Below, piece after piece: positions 1 to 14,187 of a stretch of 27,243 nt of DNA. The notes under the pieces were generated by a model. That model was not told the DNA's origin and did not search any database. It saw nothing but the letters and a program-made list of their open reading frames with translations. Source of the stretch: Candidatus Fermentibacterota bacterium (GTDB lineage Bacteria > JAFGKV01); NCBI GenBank assembly GCA_030620115.1, contig JAUXFG010000042.1:1-27243 (forward strand), written 5' to 3'. Position numbers and translations under genes: made by a program. How positions within the stretch are numbered: the first letter of the stretch is position 1; every line of letters starts with the position of its first letter.

Positions 1-34
1 AATCTCTAGTAAATCCATGGATTTACTAGAGATT
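1..34. repeat. Perfect 34-bp palindrome at window edge
   Basis: Bases 1-34 read identically on both strands, with centre CCATGG. Every one of the 17 base pairs matches. There is no loop and no T-run after it, so it does not look like an intrinsic terminator. It could be an operator, a recombination site or the junction of two inverted element ends. It may extend beyond the window, because base 1 is already inside the symmetry. Function unknown. Confidence 0.8.
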
Positions 35-282
35 TATCAGAATACCGATCGGTGAGCTGTCGAGAAACGATCACGCAAGATCGACGCCTGGAGTCTGAGG
101 AGGGAAAATGTGAGAGGGACATCCGCCGGTTGTCGAATCTTCGACGCTCTGTCATGGCCCTTGGTGCTTCTTTTACTGGCGGACGCGACGGAGCGCGTCC
201 CTCCACAGGATAAGACCTATGCATTTCTCAATGGCCGGCTATGCAGTGGAAAGAACGGTGAGCTGTTGCCACAAATGCCATG
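35..282. other. Intergenic stretch without recognisable gene
   Basis: Between the edge palindrome and the tRNA terminator I see no reading frame with a recognisable product and no tRNA. Small frames on either strand give low-complexity, arginine/serine-rich translations typical of chance frames. It is probably spacer, possibly with the promoter of a gene lying left of the window. Confidence 0.5.
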
Positions 283-330
283 AAAAAGGCCGATCCTGTG
301 CACGCAGGTGTGCACGCCCAAGAATCGGCC
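283..330 (-). terminator. Intrinsic terminator downstream of tRNA-fMet
   Basis: On the minus strand GGCCGAT at 324-330 pairs with ATCGGCC at 288-294. The interior contains a second inverted pair (GTGCAC twice), giving a long GC-rich hairpin, followed at once by TTTTT (283-287). It lies 55 bases after the tRNA 3' end on the same strand, so it most likely ends the tRNA transcript. Confidence 0.75.
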
Positions 331-385
331 ATAAACAGCAACCCCGTAATCCCTTGGCAGACAAAGGAAAACGGGGGTGGCTCTC

Positions 386-461
<76 letters not shown>

Positions 462-493
462 ATCATTGGCGAGCCTATTTAACCGGCTCCTGC

Positions 494-4619
<4,126 letters not shown>

Positions 4620-5007
4620 GTGTTATCCTTTCATCTGTCTTATGGGTTTAGCGTTCTGAGTTCAGCGTTCAGGGTTCGGACTCCGGACCGTAGAAGGCGT
4701 TGCCCTTTGGTGAACCTCTCAACCTCTCACTCCTTCTTCTTTGAGAGTACATTTCATATTTGCTGTACTCTCTGCCTTGAAAAACCTGATGGCGCGGCGC
4801 CATCAGAGGCCGTCCTGAACCCTGAACCCTCTCCTCTCCCCGTCCCCCCGCCCAGATTCTTCGGTCACTCCGCTCCCTCAGAATGACACACATTCACACA
4901 TCCATCCCCACACTACCACTGTCATTCTGAGCGACTCCAAGAAGCGAAGAATCTCTCCCACATCCTCTCTCCGTCATCTGAACCCTGAACCTCTCAACCT
5001 CTGAACA
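4620..5007. other. gyrB-gyrA intergenic spacer with degenerate repeats
   Basis: A 388-base gap without a credible gene, composed of low-complexity words. Variants of GAACCCTGAACCTCTCAACC recur near 4661, 4708, 4814 and 4978. One 101-base inverted-repeat element (4854-4954, listed separately) is also present. The promoter of the gyrA-eno-ftsB unit should lie here, but I cannot point to convincing -35/-10 boxes. Confidence 0.6.
4854..4954. repeat. Inverted-repeat element of the GTCATTCTGAGCGA type
   Basis: The outer arm AGATTCTTCG...CTCAGAATGAC (4854-4887) is repeated in inverse orientation as GTCATTCTGAG...CGAAGAATCT (4921-4954). The outer 10 and inner 11 bases of the arms match exactly. Words of this type are, from general knowledge, widespread intergenic repeats in several bacterial phyla. 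It could fold into a long hairpin in the gyrB-gyrA spacer. Confidence 0.7.
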
Positions 5008-7223
<2,216 letters not shown>

Positions 7224-7225
7224 GG

Positions 7226-8290
7226 CTACTCTTCCCCACGAATATCCAGGTGCACGATCCGGAGATCCTCGGGCCATGAGTCGTGCATGCGCGTGCTGGA
7301 AGCAACGACCTGCCCACGTTCCACGAAGAGCCCAAGCACCGAACTGCTCCGCACAGGATCCAACTCCAATGACATATCATCCAGGAGGCAGAGGGGCGCG
7401 CAGTCCATCAACGATGCTTGGCTCAGCTTCATTGCAAACGCCAGACTTCGCTTCTCACCACGAGATGCATATGCACGGGCGGAAACGCCGTCAATCATCA
7501 CTTCCAAGACCGCCCTGTGGGGTCCCCATACAGTGTGCCCTCTTTCGCGCTCAGTCCTGGCGTAGCGCTTCACGTAGCCAAGATCGGCCTTTAAGTCGAG
7601 ACCGGGTTTGTACAGAACTCGAACGTCTCGTTTCTCTCCCGCAACCATCCCATACAGCTCCTGCAGACGTGAATCTACTTTGGAGACTAAGCTCATTCGT
7701 TTTCTTTCGATCTCCTTCGCAAGCTCGAACAATTGCGCCGTCCATGGCGAAAGCTCCTCCTCTGATAGCCCCCCGGATTCTCCCCGTGCTCTTGAAAGGA
7801 GCACATTCCGCTGTTGCAGCACATGCCGGTACTTCATCAGACGGCCCAGATGCCCTATCTCCATCTGACATGAGAAAAGATCGAGCCACCGTCGACCATA
7901 TGCCGGGCTGCCTTCCACAAGCAGCACATCATCACTGGATGTGGTCACCACTCTGGTCTGCTCCACAAGCTCGCCAATGCGGGTCACGACCCGATCATCC
8001 AGACACAAACGTTTTCCACCGCCCGGGACCACCCTGAACTCAACCGTATGGTCCTCGCCTCCCCATTCCAACCTCGCCACCACCTCGAGCATCTCACTAC
8101 CCCGTCGGACCAACTGTTCATCTGGCACTCTTCTGAACGACCGTCCTACCAGAACACAGTGCAGTGCCTCGAGGATAGAGCTCTTCCCTGCTCCGTTCCT
8201 CCCAACCAGGGCCATTCCAGTCTCAGGGAAGTCAAGCTCGACGCTTCGATGTACTCTGAACTCCCGTATCCTGACCCACCGTATCCGCAT
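7226..8290 (-). CDS. recF: DNA replication and repair protein RecF
   Basis: SMC-like ATPase acting with RecO and RecR to load RecA at single-strand gaps. The 354 residues match the family. The Walker A motif is GRNGAGKSS (residues 30-38, K36), the ABC-type signature region is ASRGEKRSLAF, and the Walker B segment is LCLLDDMSLELD followed by the D-loop-like region. The start ATG has AAGG 6 bases upstream. It sits 118 bases downstream of dnaN and directly before the dciA-like gene, the standard origin-cluster order. Confidence 0.95.
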   Translation of the reverse strand: MRIRWVRIREFRVHRSVELDFPETGMALVGRNGAGKSSILEALHCVLVGRSFRRVPDEQLVRRGSEMLEVVARLEWGGEDHTVEFRVVPGGGKRLCLDDRVVTRIGELVEQTRVVTTSSDDVLLVEGSPAYGRRWLDLFSCQMEIGHLGRLMKYRHVLQQRNVLLSRARGESGGLSEEELSPWTAQLFELAKEIERKRMSLVSKVDSRLQELYGMVAGEKRDVRVLYKPGLDLKADLGYVKRYARTERERGHTVWGPHRAVLEVMIDGVSARAYASRGEKRSLAFAMKLSQASLMDCAPLCLLDDMSLELDPVRSSSVLGLFVERGQVVASSTRMHDSWPEDLRIVHLDIRGEE

Positions 8291-8300
8291 CAGGCGCGCC

Positions 8301-8334
8301 TTAGGGTTCGCGCAGAAATAACTTCACCTTTGGG
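8301..8334. repeat. Short dispersed repeat shared with 25136-25170
   Basis: The dnaN-recF gap contains TTAGGGTTCG followed by CGCAGAAATAACTTCAC. The reverse complement of 25136-25170 carries almost the same text, TTAGGATTCG then CTCAGAAATAACTTCAC, with only a few substitutions over about 34 bases. The match is too long for chance and lies outside any gene in both places. Role unknown. Confidence 0.65.
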
Positions 8335-8408
8335 CATCTCCTCGTCACCCTATCTGAAGCGAGTCCGGTCGCCAAAAGCGGAATCTGTTTCTGACCAATC
8401 CCTTGATG

Positions 8409-9521
8409 TTATTCGTTCAATCTTAATGGCATCAACAGACAGGTGTAGCTCTCTCCCTCCTCTGTTTCTTTAGGAACCAGGAGAGCAGCCTTCAAAGGGG
8501 CATTCATCTTCAGCACCACGTTATCACTCTCGATGTGTGACAGAATCTCCAGCATATACTTCCCATTGAATCCGATCTGAAACGGTTCTCCCTCGTACGT
8601 GACGTCCATTTCCTCCGTTGCCTCACCCACCTCAGGACATTCGGCATGCACCACAAGCTTGTTCTCCCCTATCCCAAGACGTATCTGACTGGTCAAGGGC
8701 ATGGCGAATATCACCGCTCGTTTCAGCGCCGAAACGAGGCTTTCACGCGAGAGGGGCAGCTCGATTCGAGTCTCTTTGGGGATCACGCCAACATAGTCGG
8801 GGTATGCCGTATCCAACTCGCGGGTGTAGAGAACCGCGCTCGGCAGCTCGAACGTGACAAACCGTTCCCCAAATCCCACCGTCACCTGGCCCGTGCTCCC
8901 TGTGAGCTTCACCACTTGGTTCAACGCCTTGGGCGGCATGATAAACTTCCTCTGCAGCCGGGTGGGTTCCGCTAGCTTCACCTGCATCCACGCCAGACGC
9001 CTACCATCCGTGGCGACCATACTCATGCGCTCATCCTCAATATCCCAGAGTATGCTGTTCAGCCCCGGTCGCGCCTCCTCGCGACCCGCCACGAAGACTG
9101 TTCCCTTCACCAGCTTCTCCAGGGTGACGGCTGAAAACATCACCTTGTCCGGATTCCCCAGCTCGGGGAATACCGGGAACTCTTCCGCGGGCATCACCGG
9201 CATGAGAAAGCGGCTCCTCCCACACTTGATCTCGGCTCTTTCTTCTTTGGCGTCTATCAGAAGATCCTGATCCAGGGGAAGACTCCGAACTGTCTCTGCA
9301 AAACGTCGTGCCGGCAACGCCACTCTTCCCGGTACTTCCACCTCTCCCTGTACAAGGAAGCGACCCGATACATCAAGATCCGTTCCCCACAACCAAATTC
9401 CATTCTCATCCGCACTCATCATCACCGCTCCAAGGATGGGGGAACTGGGATGCGAAGGAATGATACCAATGATGTCCCGAAGCGATGATCCCAGAAGGGC
9501 AGGCGATAGCTTGACCCGCAT
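8409..9521 (-). CDS. dnaN: DNA polymerase III sliding clamp (beta subunit)
   Basis: The beta clamp, a ring dimer tethering the replicative polymerase to DNA. From the ATG at 9521 it is 370 residues, close to the 366 of E. coli, starting MRVKLSPALLGSSL. I prefer this start to the longer frame from 9593 because AAGGAG lies 9 bases upstream and the family begins with this strand. Clamp features include DENGIWLWGTDLDVSGRF, the motif ATDGRRLAWMQV and the C-terminal hydrophobic LLMPLR. In most bacteria dnaN directly follows dnaA. Here about 3.2 kb separates them. Confidence 0.95.
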   Translation of the reverse strand: MRVKLSPALLGSSLRDIIGIIPSHPSSPILGAVMMSADENGIWLWGTDLDVSGRFLVQGEVEVPGRVALPARRFAETVRSLPLDQDLLIDAKEERAEIKCGRSRFLMPVMPAEEFPVFPELGNPDKVMFSAVTLEKLVKGTVFVAGREEARPGLNSILWDIEDERMSMVATDGRRLAWMQVKLAEPTRLQRKFIMPPKALNQVVKLTGSTGQVTVGFGERFVTFELPSAVLYTRELDTAYPDYVGVIPKETRIELPLSRESLVSALKRAVIFAMPLTSQIRLGIGENKLVVHAECPEVGEATEEMDVTYEGEPFQIGFNGKYMLEILSHIESDNVVLKMNAPLKAALLVPKETEEGESYTCLLMPLRLNE

Positions 9522-9596
9522 GCGATAAACTCCTTCAATTTCTGGTTGTTGGCAAGAGAAGAAGACCGTGGTCACTTCCTCGGCAAAGCTCATTCC

Positions 9597-9795
9597 TTAA
9601 CCCGGACTTCTCACCAGCCTTCTATTACAACGGCGGATATGGCATCCCGCGTCAGACGCGGGACTGCGTTATGCTCTGTCGGTCGCCCTCGACGTATAGC
9701 AGAGGATACGCCTACGGCCGGCCTCGGTCGCAAGCCTTGCGGGCAATGCCATCTCTGCCATTTCACGACGAAGGCCGGTGAAAAGTCCAGGTTAG
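9597..9795. repeat. TIR-bounded repeat element, copy A (199 bp)
   Basis: The left end TTAACCCGGACTTCTCACC (9597-9615) is matched by an inverted right end GGTGAAAAGTCCAGGTTA within 9769-9795. The interior holds the perfect-arm palindrome TCCCGCGTCAGACGCGGGA (9645-9663). No gene lies inside. It is one of at least six related elements in the window and lies upstream of dnaN. Confidence 0.85.
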
Positions 9796-9978
9796 CCATA
9801 TAGTTTACCCAGAACACCTCCTTTTTTCAAGCTTCTCCACCGCCAGCATAGCCGCCGGAAGTGTTCAGCTTTCAGTGTTCAGGAAAGGCTGTTCCAATCG
9901 ACGCGGGAACGATCTCTCTTGCCGCCCTAATGCTTATCCCCCTTGAACACTGAACACCCATGAACAGTAACACGGATC

Positions 9979-10893
9979 TCATTCTCCATCTTTGTGGGCG
10001 CGAAACGCTTCACCAAAACCCCGCCCCAATGCGCCAATCAGTCTCCAACGCCTCTGCACCAGCCACGAGAAGAGCAAGAACATGGTGCGCAGAAGCACCG
10101 CAAATGGAATGATTATCCAATGATACCATCGTGCATAGCGTTTGAAGAAGAGAAACTGATTCCTTGCTCTCAATCGTACTTTCAGGGGTGTGATGCCCCC
10201 CCCGCTGTGAGACGAGACCCTGTGCCAGGCAACGGCCCCCGGCTCATAGATCACCCGAAAGCCCGCACGCGTAGCGCGGACACAAAGATCCACATCCTCA
10301 CAGTAGCTGGGAAAGTATGCCTTATCAAAGTCACCGACCTTTTCGATCAGATCTCTGCTTATCAACATCGAACAGGCCGTCAGATATGACACATCCATTC
10401 TTCTGTCATACTTCTCTTCATCACGCCTTCTTATGCCTCTATGATAGATGCCGGCAGTCCAAAATTTGACTTCTCCACCTGCAGACCAGATAACCTCATG
10501 AGGAGAATGATAGTAGATTTTTGATCCAGTGATGCCTGCGTGGAGTTGACGACCAGCGTCCACGAGTCTCACGAGGCAATTCTTGTCCACTGTTGCATCA
10601 TAGTTGAGGAGGAATACATACTCCGCGCCCCTCGACAAGGCATCATGAATTCCCACATTGTTGGCGCCCCCAAAACCAAGATTTCGCTTGTTCTCAATGA
10701 GCCTCACTGTCGGAAACTTCCGGTGGACCATTTCCTGACTTCCGTCCGTCGATCCGTTGTCCACCACCGTTATCTCTGTATTACCATACTCCTGAGAAAG
10801 AAGTGACGCCAATGCTTTTTTCAGCAGATCCCTTCCATTGAGATTTACCACAATCGCCGCTACCGCAGGGAGACTCTTCTGCTCAGCAGTCAT
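9979..10893 (-). CDS. Glycosyltransferase family 2 (rhamnosyltransferase-like)
   Basis: A 304-residue GT-A fold enzyme predicted to transfer a sugar from a nucleotide donor during surface polysaccharide or glycolipid synthesis at the inner membrane. Visible signatures are IVVNLNGRDLL near the start, ITVVDNGSTDGS (residues 41-52), RNLGFGGANNVGI (70-82) and the metal-binding region LLNYDATVD (95-103, in place of the common NNDT/NNDV). The acceptor-side FPSYCEDVDLCVRATRAGF and a following WHRVSSHSGG are also present. A hydrophobic stretch near residues 250-270 may anchor it to the membrane. This matches WbbL-type rhamnosyltransferases, but the donor sugar cannot be read. The start ATG has AAGGAGAGG upstream. 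It stands alone between dnaN and dnaA, flanked by repeats, and looks like an accessory insertion. Confidence 0.85.
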   Translation of the reverse strand: MTAEQKSLPAVAAIVVNLNGRDLLKKALASLLSQEYGNTEITVVDNGSTDGSQEMVHRKFPTVRLIENKRNLGFGGANNVGIHDALSRGAEYVFLLNYDATVDKNCLVRLVDAGRQLHAGITGSKIYYHSPHEVIWSAGGEVKFWTAGIYHRGIRRRDEEKYDRRMDVSYLTACSMLISRDLIEKVGDFDKAYFPSYCEDVDLCVRATRAGFRVIYEPGAVAWHRVSSHSGGGITPLKVRLRARNQFLFFKRYARWYHWIIIPFAVLLRTMFLLFSWLVQRRWRLIGALGRGFGEAFRAHKDGE

Positions 10894-10910
10894 TCGTTAT
10901 CCTCTCCTTT

Positions 10911-11235
10911 TGGCCCGAACTTCTCATCCCGCGTCCGACGCGGGACTGCAACCACCGATATGGCACTGCCTGCTTTCCGCCAGCTGGCGGACTTCGTCAG
11001 CCTCCAGATACTTCGCTGTCGCTCAGTACAGGCTCCTCGCAGAGGATACGCCTTCGGGCTTCCGTCTCCGCTCTTAGAGCTTCGCCGGGACCGGTCGCCA
11101 CGGCGGCTTGCCACGGCGTTGTCATACAGAGCCGGGAGCCAGGCTACGCCCTGACAGAGCCGGGGTCCACTATCACAAGCCTTGCAGACAAATCCCTCTC
11201 GTCATCTCGTTACGAAGGTCCGCAAGAAAAACGCG
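10911..11235. repeat. TIR repeat element, degenerate copy B
   Basis: It begins GGCCCGAACTTCTCA, a variant of the family end, followed directly by the internal palindrome TCCCGCGTCCGACGCGGGA (10927-10945). Its interior shares words with copy F in the opposite orientation (for example AGAGGATACGCCTTCGGGCT). The right end is unclear. A weak match to the inverted end lies near 11212-11235, so the right boundary is approximate. Confidence 0.6.
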
Positions 11236-11290
11236 CGAACATCGCCTTCATCGCGAAATCCTCGGGCGATGCTTTGGCTACGTCTCCGGC

Positions 11291-11310
11291 GGGCACGGCA
11301 TGCCGTGCCC
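11291..11310. repeat. 20-bp perfect palindrome
   Basis: GGGCACGGCATGCCGTGCCC is self-complementary over all 20 bases. It sits in gene-free DNA and has no T-run, so it is more likely part of a dispersed repeat than a terminator. Confidence 0.7.
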
Positions 11311-11600
11311 CTACATGGAGAAGACCAATTCTACGGCAAATATGTGTGCCAAGAATGCGAACCCATTCCTGCGCCAACCCTTGGCTCATGAGCATGCTCC
11401 TCATTCCACAATAGGGCAGTTCAGTGGCGCAGGCGTCCCTGCCTGCGATCTTTCCCGGCCTGACTTCCCTAAGTGCTTCATCTCACAAATACGGTCGCAT
11501 GTTGCTCGTCGGATCTCTCGCCAATCTTCTACTTTCCCCCTTTGGACTGCGGTAGCCATGCTTGCGTAGGCCGTTGCTCATCGAATAGTCTGCAATGAGC

Positions 11601-11619
11601 GCGGGAGCATGGCTCCCGC
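11601..11619. repeat. Small perfect hairpin
   Basis: GCGGGAGC and GCTCCCGC form an 8-bp GC-rich stem around an ATG loop, in the gene-free insertion. A related word (GCGGGAGCAGTCTCCC) follows about 30 bases later. Probably a repeat remnant. Confidence 0.6.
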
Positions 11620-11740
11620 AGAACAGAGCGCAAGCATCATTCAGGTTTCAGGCGGGAGCAGTCTCCCTTTGCACTTGCCCACGATAAACCAAAAGCCTAT
11701 GTAGTCAATGATACATCCTGAATCTGCTCGGGCCCCGGGG

Positions 11741-11814
11741 TTCATCGCGAGCGATAGCGCCGCGATCTCAATGGGCGGATGAGATTGCTTCGTCGATACC
11801 CTCCTCGCAATGAC
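11741..11814. repeat. Inverted repeat element (GAGATTGC type)
   Basis: The left arm (11742-11770, with CGCGAGCGATAGCG and CGATCTCA) is inversely repeated on the right (11780-11813, with TGAGATTGCTTCGTCG and CTCGCAATGA). The spacer is nine bases. Words of this type are common intergenic repeats in many environmental genomes (general knowledge). It is distinct from the TIR family of copies A-F. Confidence 0.65.
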
Positions 11815-11930
11815 TGATGATGGGCCTACGGTTCCGGAATCTCTCTACGGGATTCCGTATTCCTATCTTGAGCCGTAGCGTTGGGCCGAGACCGTAAAAC
11901 GAGAGAATGAAACATCCCAAAAGGACATCA

Positions 11931-12578
11931 ATGAATACACAGACCATTCGCTCTGTTCTCCCCCTCATTGAGGAATATGTGGCCGCTCTGATTGACCCTC
12001 TTGCTGTGGAGGAAACAGGAGGGAATGATCCGTTCAAAGTGCTCCTTTCGTGCATCCTGAGTTTGCGTACCCGTGAGGAAACCACTCGTCCCGCCGCCAA
12101 GAGGCTCTTTTCCCTTGCATCAACAGCGGAGGAGATGGCCCATGTACCGGTCAAAGAGATCGCACTCACCGTATATCCTGTAGGTTTCTATAGAAGGAAG
12201 GCACAGACCATCCACGATATCAGCATCATCTTGATCGAGAGATTCCACGGCAGAGTGCCGCCGGATATGGATGCCCTTCTTGAGCTCCCCGGTGTGGGAA
12301 GAAAAACAGCAAACCTCGTTCTCTCCGTGGCATTCGATATACCAGCCATCTGCGTCGACACCCATGTCCACCGAATCATGAATCGCTTCGGATATGTAGC
12401 GACGCGCACTCCCCATGAGACAGAACAAGTGCTAAGAAAGAAGCTTCCAGCAGAGTATTGGAAATCCGTGAATCGTATTCTCGTCCTTTTCGGACGGAAT
12501 CTATGTACTCCCCGCTCACCAAAATGCCCGTCCTGTCCGCTTGTCTCATGGTGTGAACAGATTGGTGTGTGTGGATGA
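11931..12578 (+). CDS. nth: Endonuclease III (DNA glycosylase/AP lyase)
   Basis: Base-excision repair enzyme removing oxidised pyrimidines and nicking at the abasic site. From the ATG at 11931 it has 215 residues, the usual size. The helix-hairpin-helix motif LPGVGRKTANLVL contains the catalytic lysine (K125). VDTHVHR contains the catalytic aspartate (D143), 18 residues later as in E. coli (K120/D138). The C-terminal cysteines fit the [4Fe-4S] pattern C-x6-C-x2-C-x5-C exactly. I preferred 11931 to the ATG at 11907 because AAGGA lies 5 bases before it. It is the only protein gene on the plus strand left of dnaA, opposed to its neighbours. Confidence 0.96.
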   Translation: MNTQTIRSVLPLIEEYVAALIDPLAVEETGGNDPFKVLLSCILSLRTREETTRPAAKRLFSLASTAEEMAHVPVKEIALTVYPVGFYRRKAQTIHDISIILIERFHGRVPPDMDALLELPGVGRKTANLVLSVAFDIPAICVDTHVHRIMNRFGYVATRTPHETEQVLRKKLPAEYWKSVNRILVLFGRNLCTPRSPKCPSCPLVSWCEQIGVCG

Positions 12579-12810
12579 ACGCAAATACTACTTCTTATTA
12601 TAAAATCATTATTAGTAGATATAGTAGAGGGGATGTTTCCCTGTGGAGAGAATCCTCGGAGTGACGACCAAGTAGAATATGTGAAGAAAATTCTCTGTGG
12701 AAAAGCTGTGCATAGGTGATAAGCAGGATTGTTCTTTTTTGTAGAGAATAGCGACTTCATAACTTATGAACAGAGATATCCACAGGAAAACGAGCGGAGC
12801 TCTGTTTGGG
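12579..12810. other. Candidate oriC (AT-rich unwinding region and DnaA-box cluster)
   Basis: The 232-base gap between nth and the 3' end of dnaA starts with an AT-rich stretch (about 12584-12628). It contains TAG triplets in one register at 12613, 12616, 12622 and 12625, resembling the DnaA-trio element. A GAGGGG cluster follows, then reverse-oriented DnaA-box-like 9-mers: TGTGGAGAG (12642), TGTGAAGAA (12680), TGTGGAAAA (12696) and TGTGCATAG (12707). The forward ATATCCACA lies at 12776. This order, unwinding region, triplets, GC cluster, then boxes, matches the basal unwinding system known from Bacillus. Gene orientation diverges around dnaA, supporting an origin here. Strong inference, not proven. 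Confidence 0.65.
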
Positions 12811-14187
12811 TTATGCGGTGAGTCTTTGCGTGAGAGACGAGAGCATGGACGCAAAATCCGAATCGCTTTCCATGAGTCGTGTTATTTGTCGTACGGCATG
12901 GATCACGGTGGAGTGGTCTCGTCCACCGAAGTAGTTGCCAATATCGGTGGTGGAAAGGGAGGTAAGCTGGCGCGCAAGGTACATGGCTACATGACGAGCC
13001 CGGGCCACCTGCGCCGTACGCCTCCTGGATGTCAGAGAGCCTGGGCTTACCCCCAGAAGCTGAGCCGTAGAGCGCACGATCTCTTCCACCGAAACAACGG
13101 AGGATCGTTTTGGGATGATATCGGCAAGAATCCGGTGCGCCAATGAAAGATCTATCTTCTTGTGAAGGGCCGAGTGGGCGGAGAGGCGCACGAGGCATCC
13201 TTCCAGCTGACGAACATTCCTCTTCACGTTGCTCGCAATGAACATGAGTACATCATCCGGAATGCTGAGTTCGAGTATGCCGGCCTTTTTCTGTAAGATT
13301 GCTAAACGCGTCTCATAGTCCGGAGCTTGGATGTCAGCGATGAGGCCTGACTCGAAGCGTGATACGAGACGATGCTCCAGGTTGGTCTCATGAGGAGGGC
13401 GATCACTGGTGATGACGATCTGGCTTCCCTTCCGGTGAAGCGCGTTGAATGTATGGAAGAACTCTTCTTGGGTTCGTTCCTTATCCGCGATAAAATGAAT
13501 GTCATCAATCAAGAGAAGCTTTGGAGTGCGGTATTTTTCTCGAAACTTGTGTGGTTTGTTTTTGAATATCGCGCTGATGAGATCGTTCGTGAAATCCTCT
13601 GAACTCACATAGGTTGCCGAAGCCCCGGGAAAGTTATTCAGAAGCACGTGAGCAATGGAGTGAAGAAGATGGGTCTTGCCGAGGCCGGTTCCCCCATATA
13701 TGAAGAGCGGGTTGTAGTAGCTTCCGGGATGTTTTGCCACCGTGAGACTGGCAGCATGCGCAAGCTCGTTGCTTTTCCCGACGATAAAATTGTCGAAAGT
13801 GAATGTTTGGTTCAGCGCAAACGAGCCAATGGGGCGTGTCGGTATTGGCTCGGGAAGGGGCGGTGTGTCATGAGCGGGCTCATCTTCCGCGGTGAAACGA
13901 ACGCGAAATGGCTCACCAGCCACCTCTTCCAGGGCCTTGAGCACATTGCTCATGTGATGAGTTTCGATCCACTGTGCATGGAATCCATGGGGGAGCGCAA
14001 CAGAGAGTTCTCCATCGCGAAAACCAACTACTCTCGATGAAGAGAGCAGCGAGAATGTGCCAGGAGTAAGGGCCCCGCTCTGATGGAGCAAAGCGATACA
14101 CGCCTTCCAGATCGCATCGGCATCCACCTCTGGCGCCGGGGATACAGAACTCAACAAGTTATCCACAAGTAGTACCACCACACTCAA
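12811..14187 (-). CDS. dnaA: Chromosomal replication initiator DnaA
   Basis: AAA+ initiator that binds DnaA boxes and opens oriC. Up to 458 residues. Domain I carries IWKACIALLHQSG and the hydrophobic LSVALPHGFHAQWIE. A proline/acid-rich linker follows. Domain III has Walker A GGTGLGKTH (K171) and Walker B LLIDDIHFI. Domain IV ends with the DnaA signature GGRDHSTVIHAV. No ATG is available. The frame is open from a TTG at 14187, but a GTG at 14127, just before domain I, is an equally plausible start. A perfect DnaA box lies at 14159-14167 inside the longer version, which would suit a leader better than coding sequence. In either case the AAA+ and DNA-binding domains are complete. Confidence 0.97.
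   Translation of the reverse strand: MSVVVLLVDNLLSSVSPAPEVDADAIWKACIALLHQSGALTPGTFSLLSSSRVVGFRDGELSVALPHGFHAQWIETHHMSNVLKALEEVAGEPFRVRFTAEDEPAHDTPPLPEPIPTRPIGSFALNQTFTFDNFIVGKSNELAHAASLTVAKHPGSYYNPLFIYGGTGLGKTHLLHSIAHVLLNNFPGASATYVSSEDFTNDLISAIFKNKPHKFREKYRTPKLLLIDDIHFIADKERTQEEFFHTFNALHRKGSQIVITSDRPPHETNLEHRLVSRFESGLIADIQAPDYETRLAILQKKAGILELSIPDDVLMFIASNVKRNVRQLEGCLVRLSAHSALHKKIDLSLAHRILADIIPKRSSVVSVEEIVRSTAQLLGVSPGSLTSRRRTAQVARARHVAMYLARQLTSLSTTDIGNYFGGRDHSTVIHAVRQITRLMESDSDFASMLSSLTQRLTA
14159..14167 (+). promoter_or_regulatory. Perfect DnaA box TTATCCACA
   Basis: An exact match to the consensus DnaA box at the 5' end of dnaA, between the TTG (14187) and GTG (14127) start candidates. It may serve dnaA autoregulation or a second part of the origin. 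Confidence 0.7.

Larger units (their letters stand above)
10894..11930. other. Gene-free, repeat-dense insertion between glycosyltransferase and nth
   Basis: About 1 kb with no recognisable gene. It holds a degenerate copy of the TIR element family (from 10911), a 20-base palindrome GGGCACGGCATGCCGTGCCC (11291-11310), a perfect 8-bp-stem hairpin GCGGGAGC-ATG-GCTCCCGC (11601-11619) and an inverted element of the GCGATCTCA/TGAGATTGC type (11741-11814). A further imperfect hairpin (CGGAATC/GATTCCG) lies just before nth. The open frames here are translations of these repeats. Confidence 0.7.

Noticed and set aside
9597-9817. Minus-strand 68-codon frame starting at a strong ribosome site
   Set aside because: The codons are the translation of repeat copy A from end to end, so it is not treated as a gene (reported only as a possible remnant).
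11108-11569. Plus-strand frame of 153 codons in the gene-free insertion
   Set aside because: It runs through palindromes and repeat words, and its translation is that of dispersed repeats. No conserved pattern.
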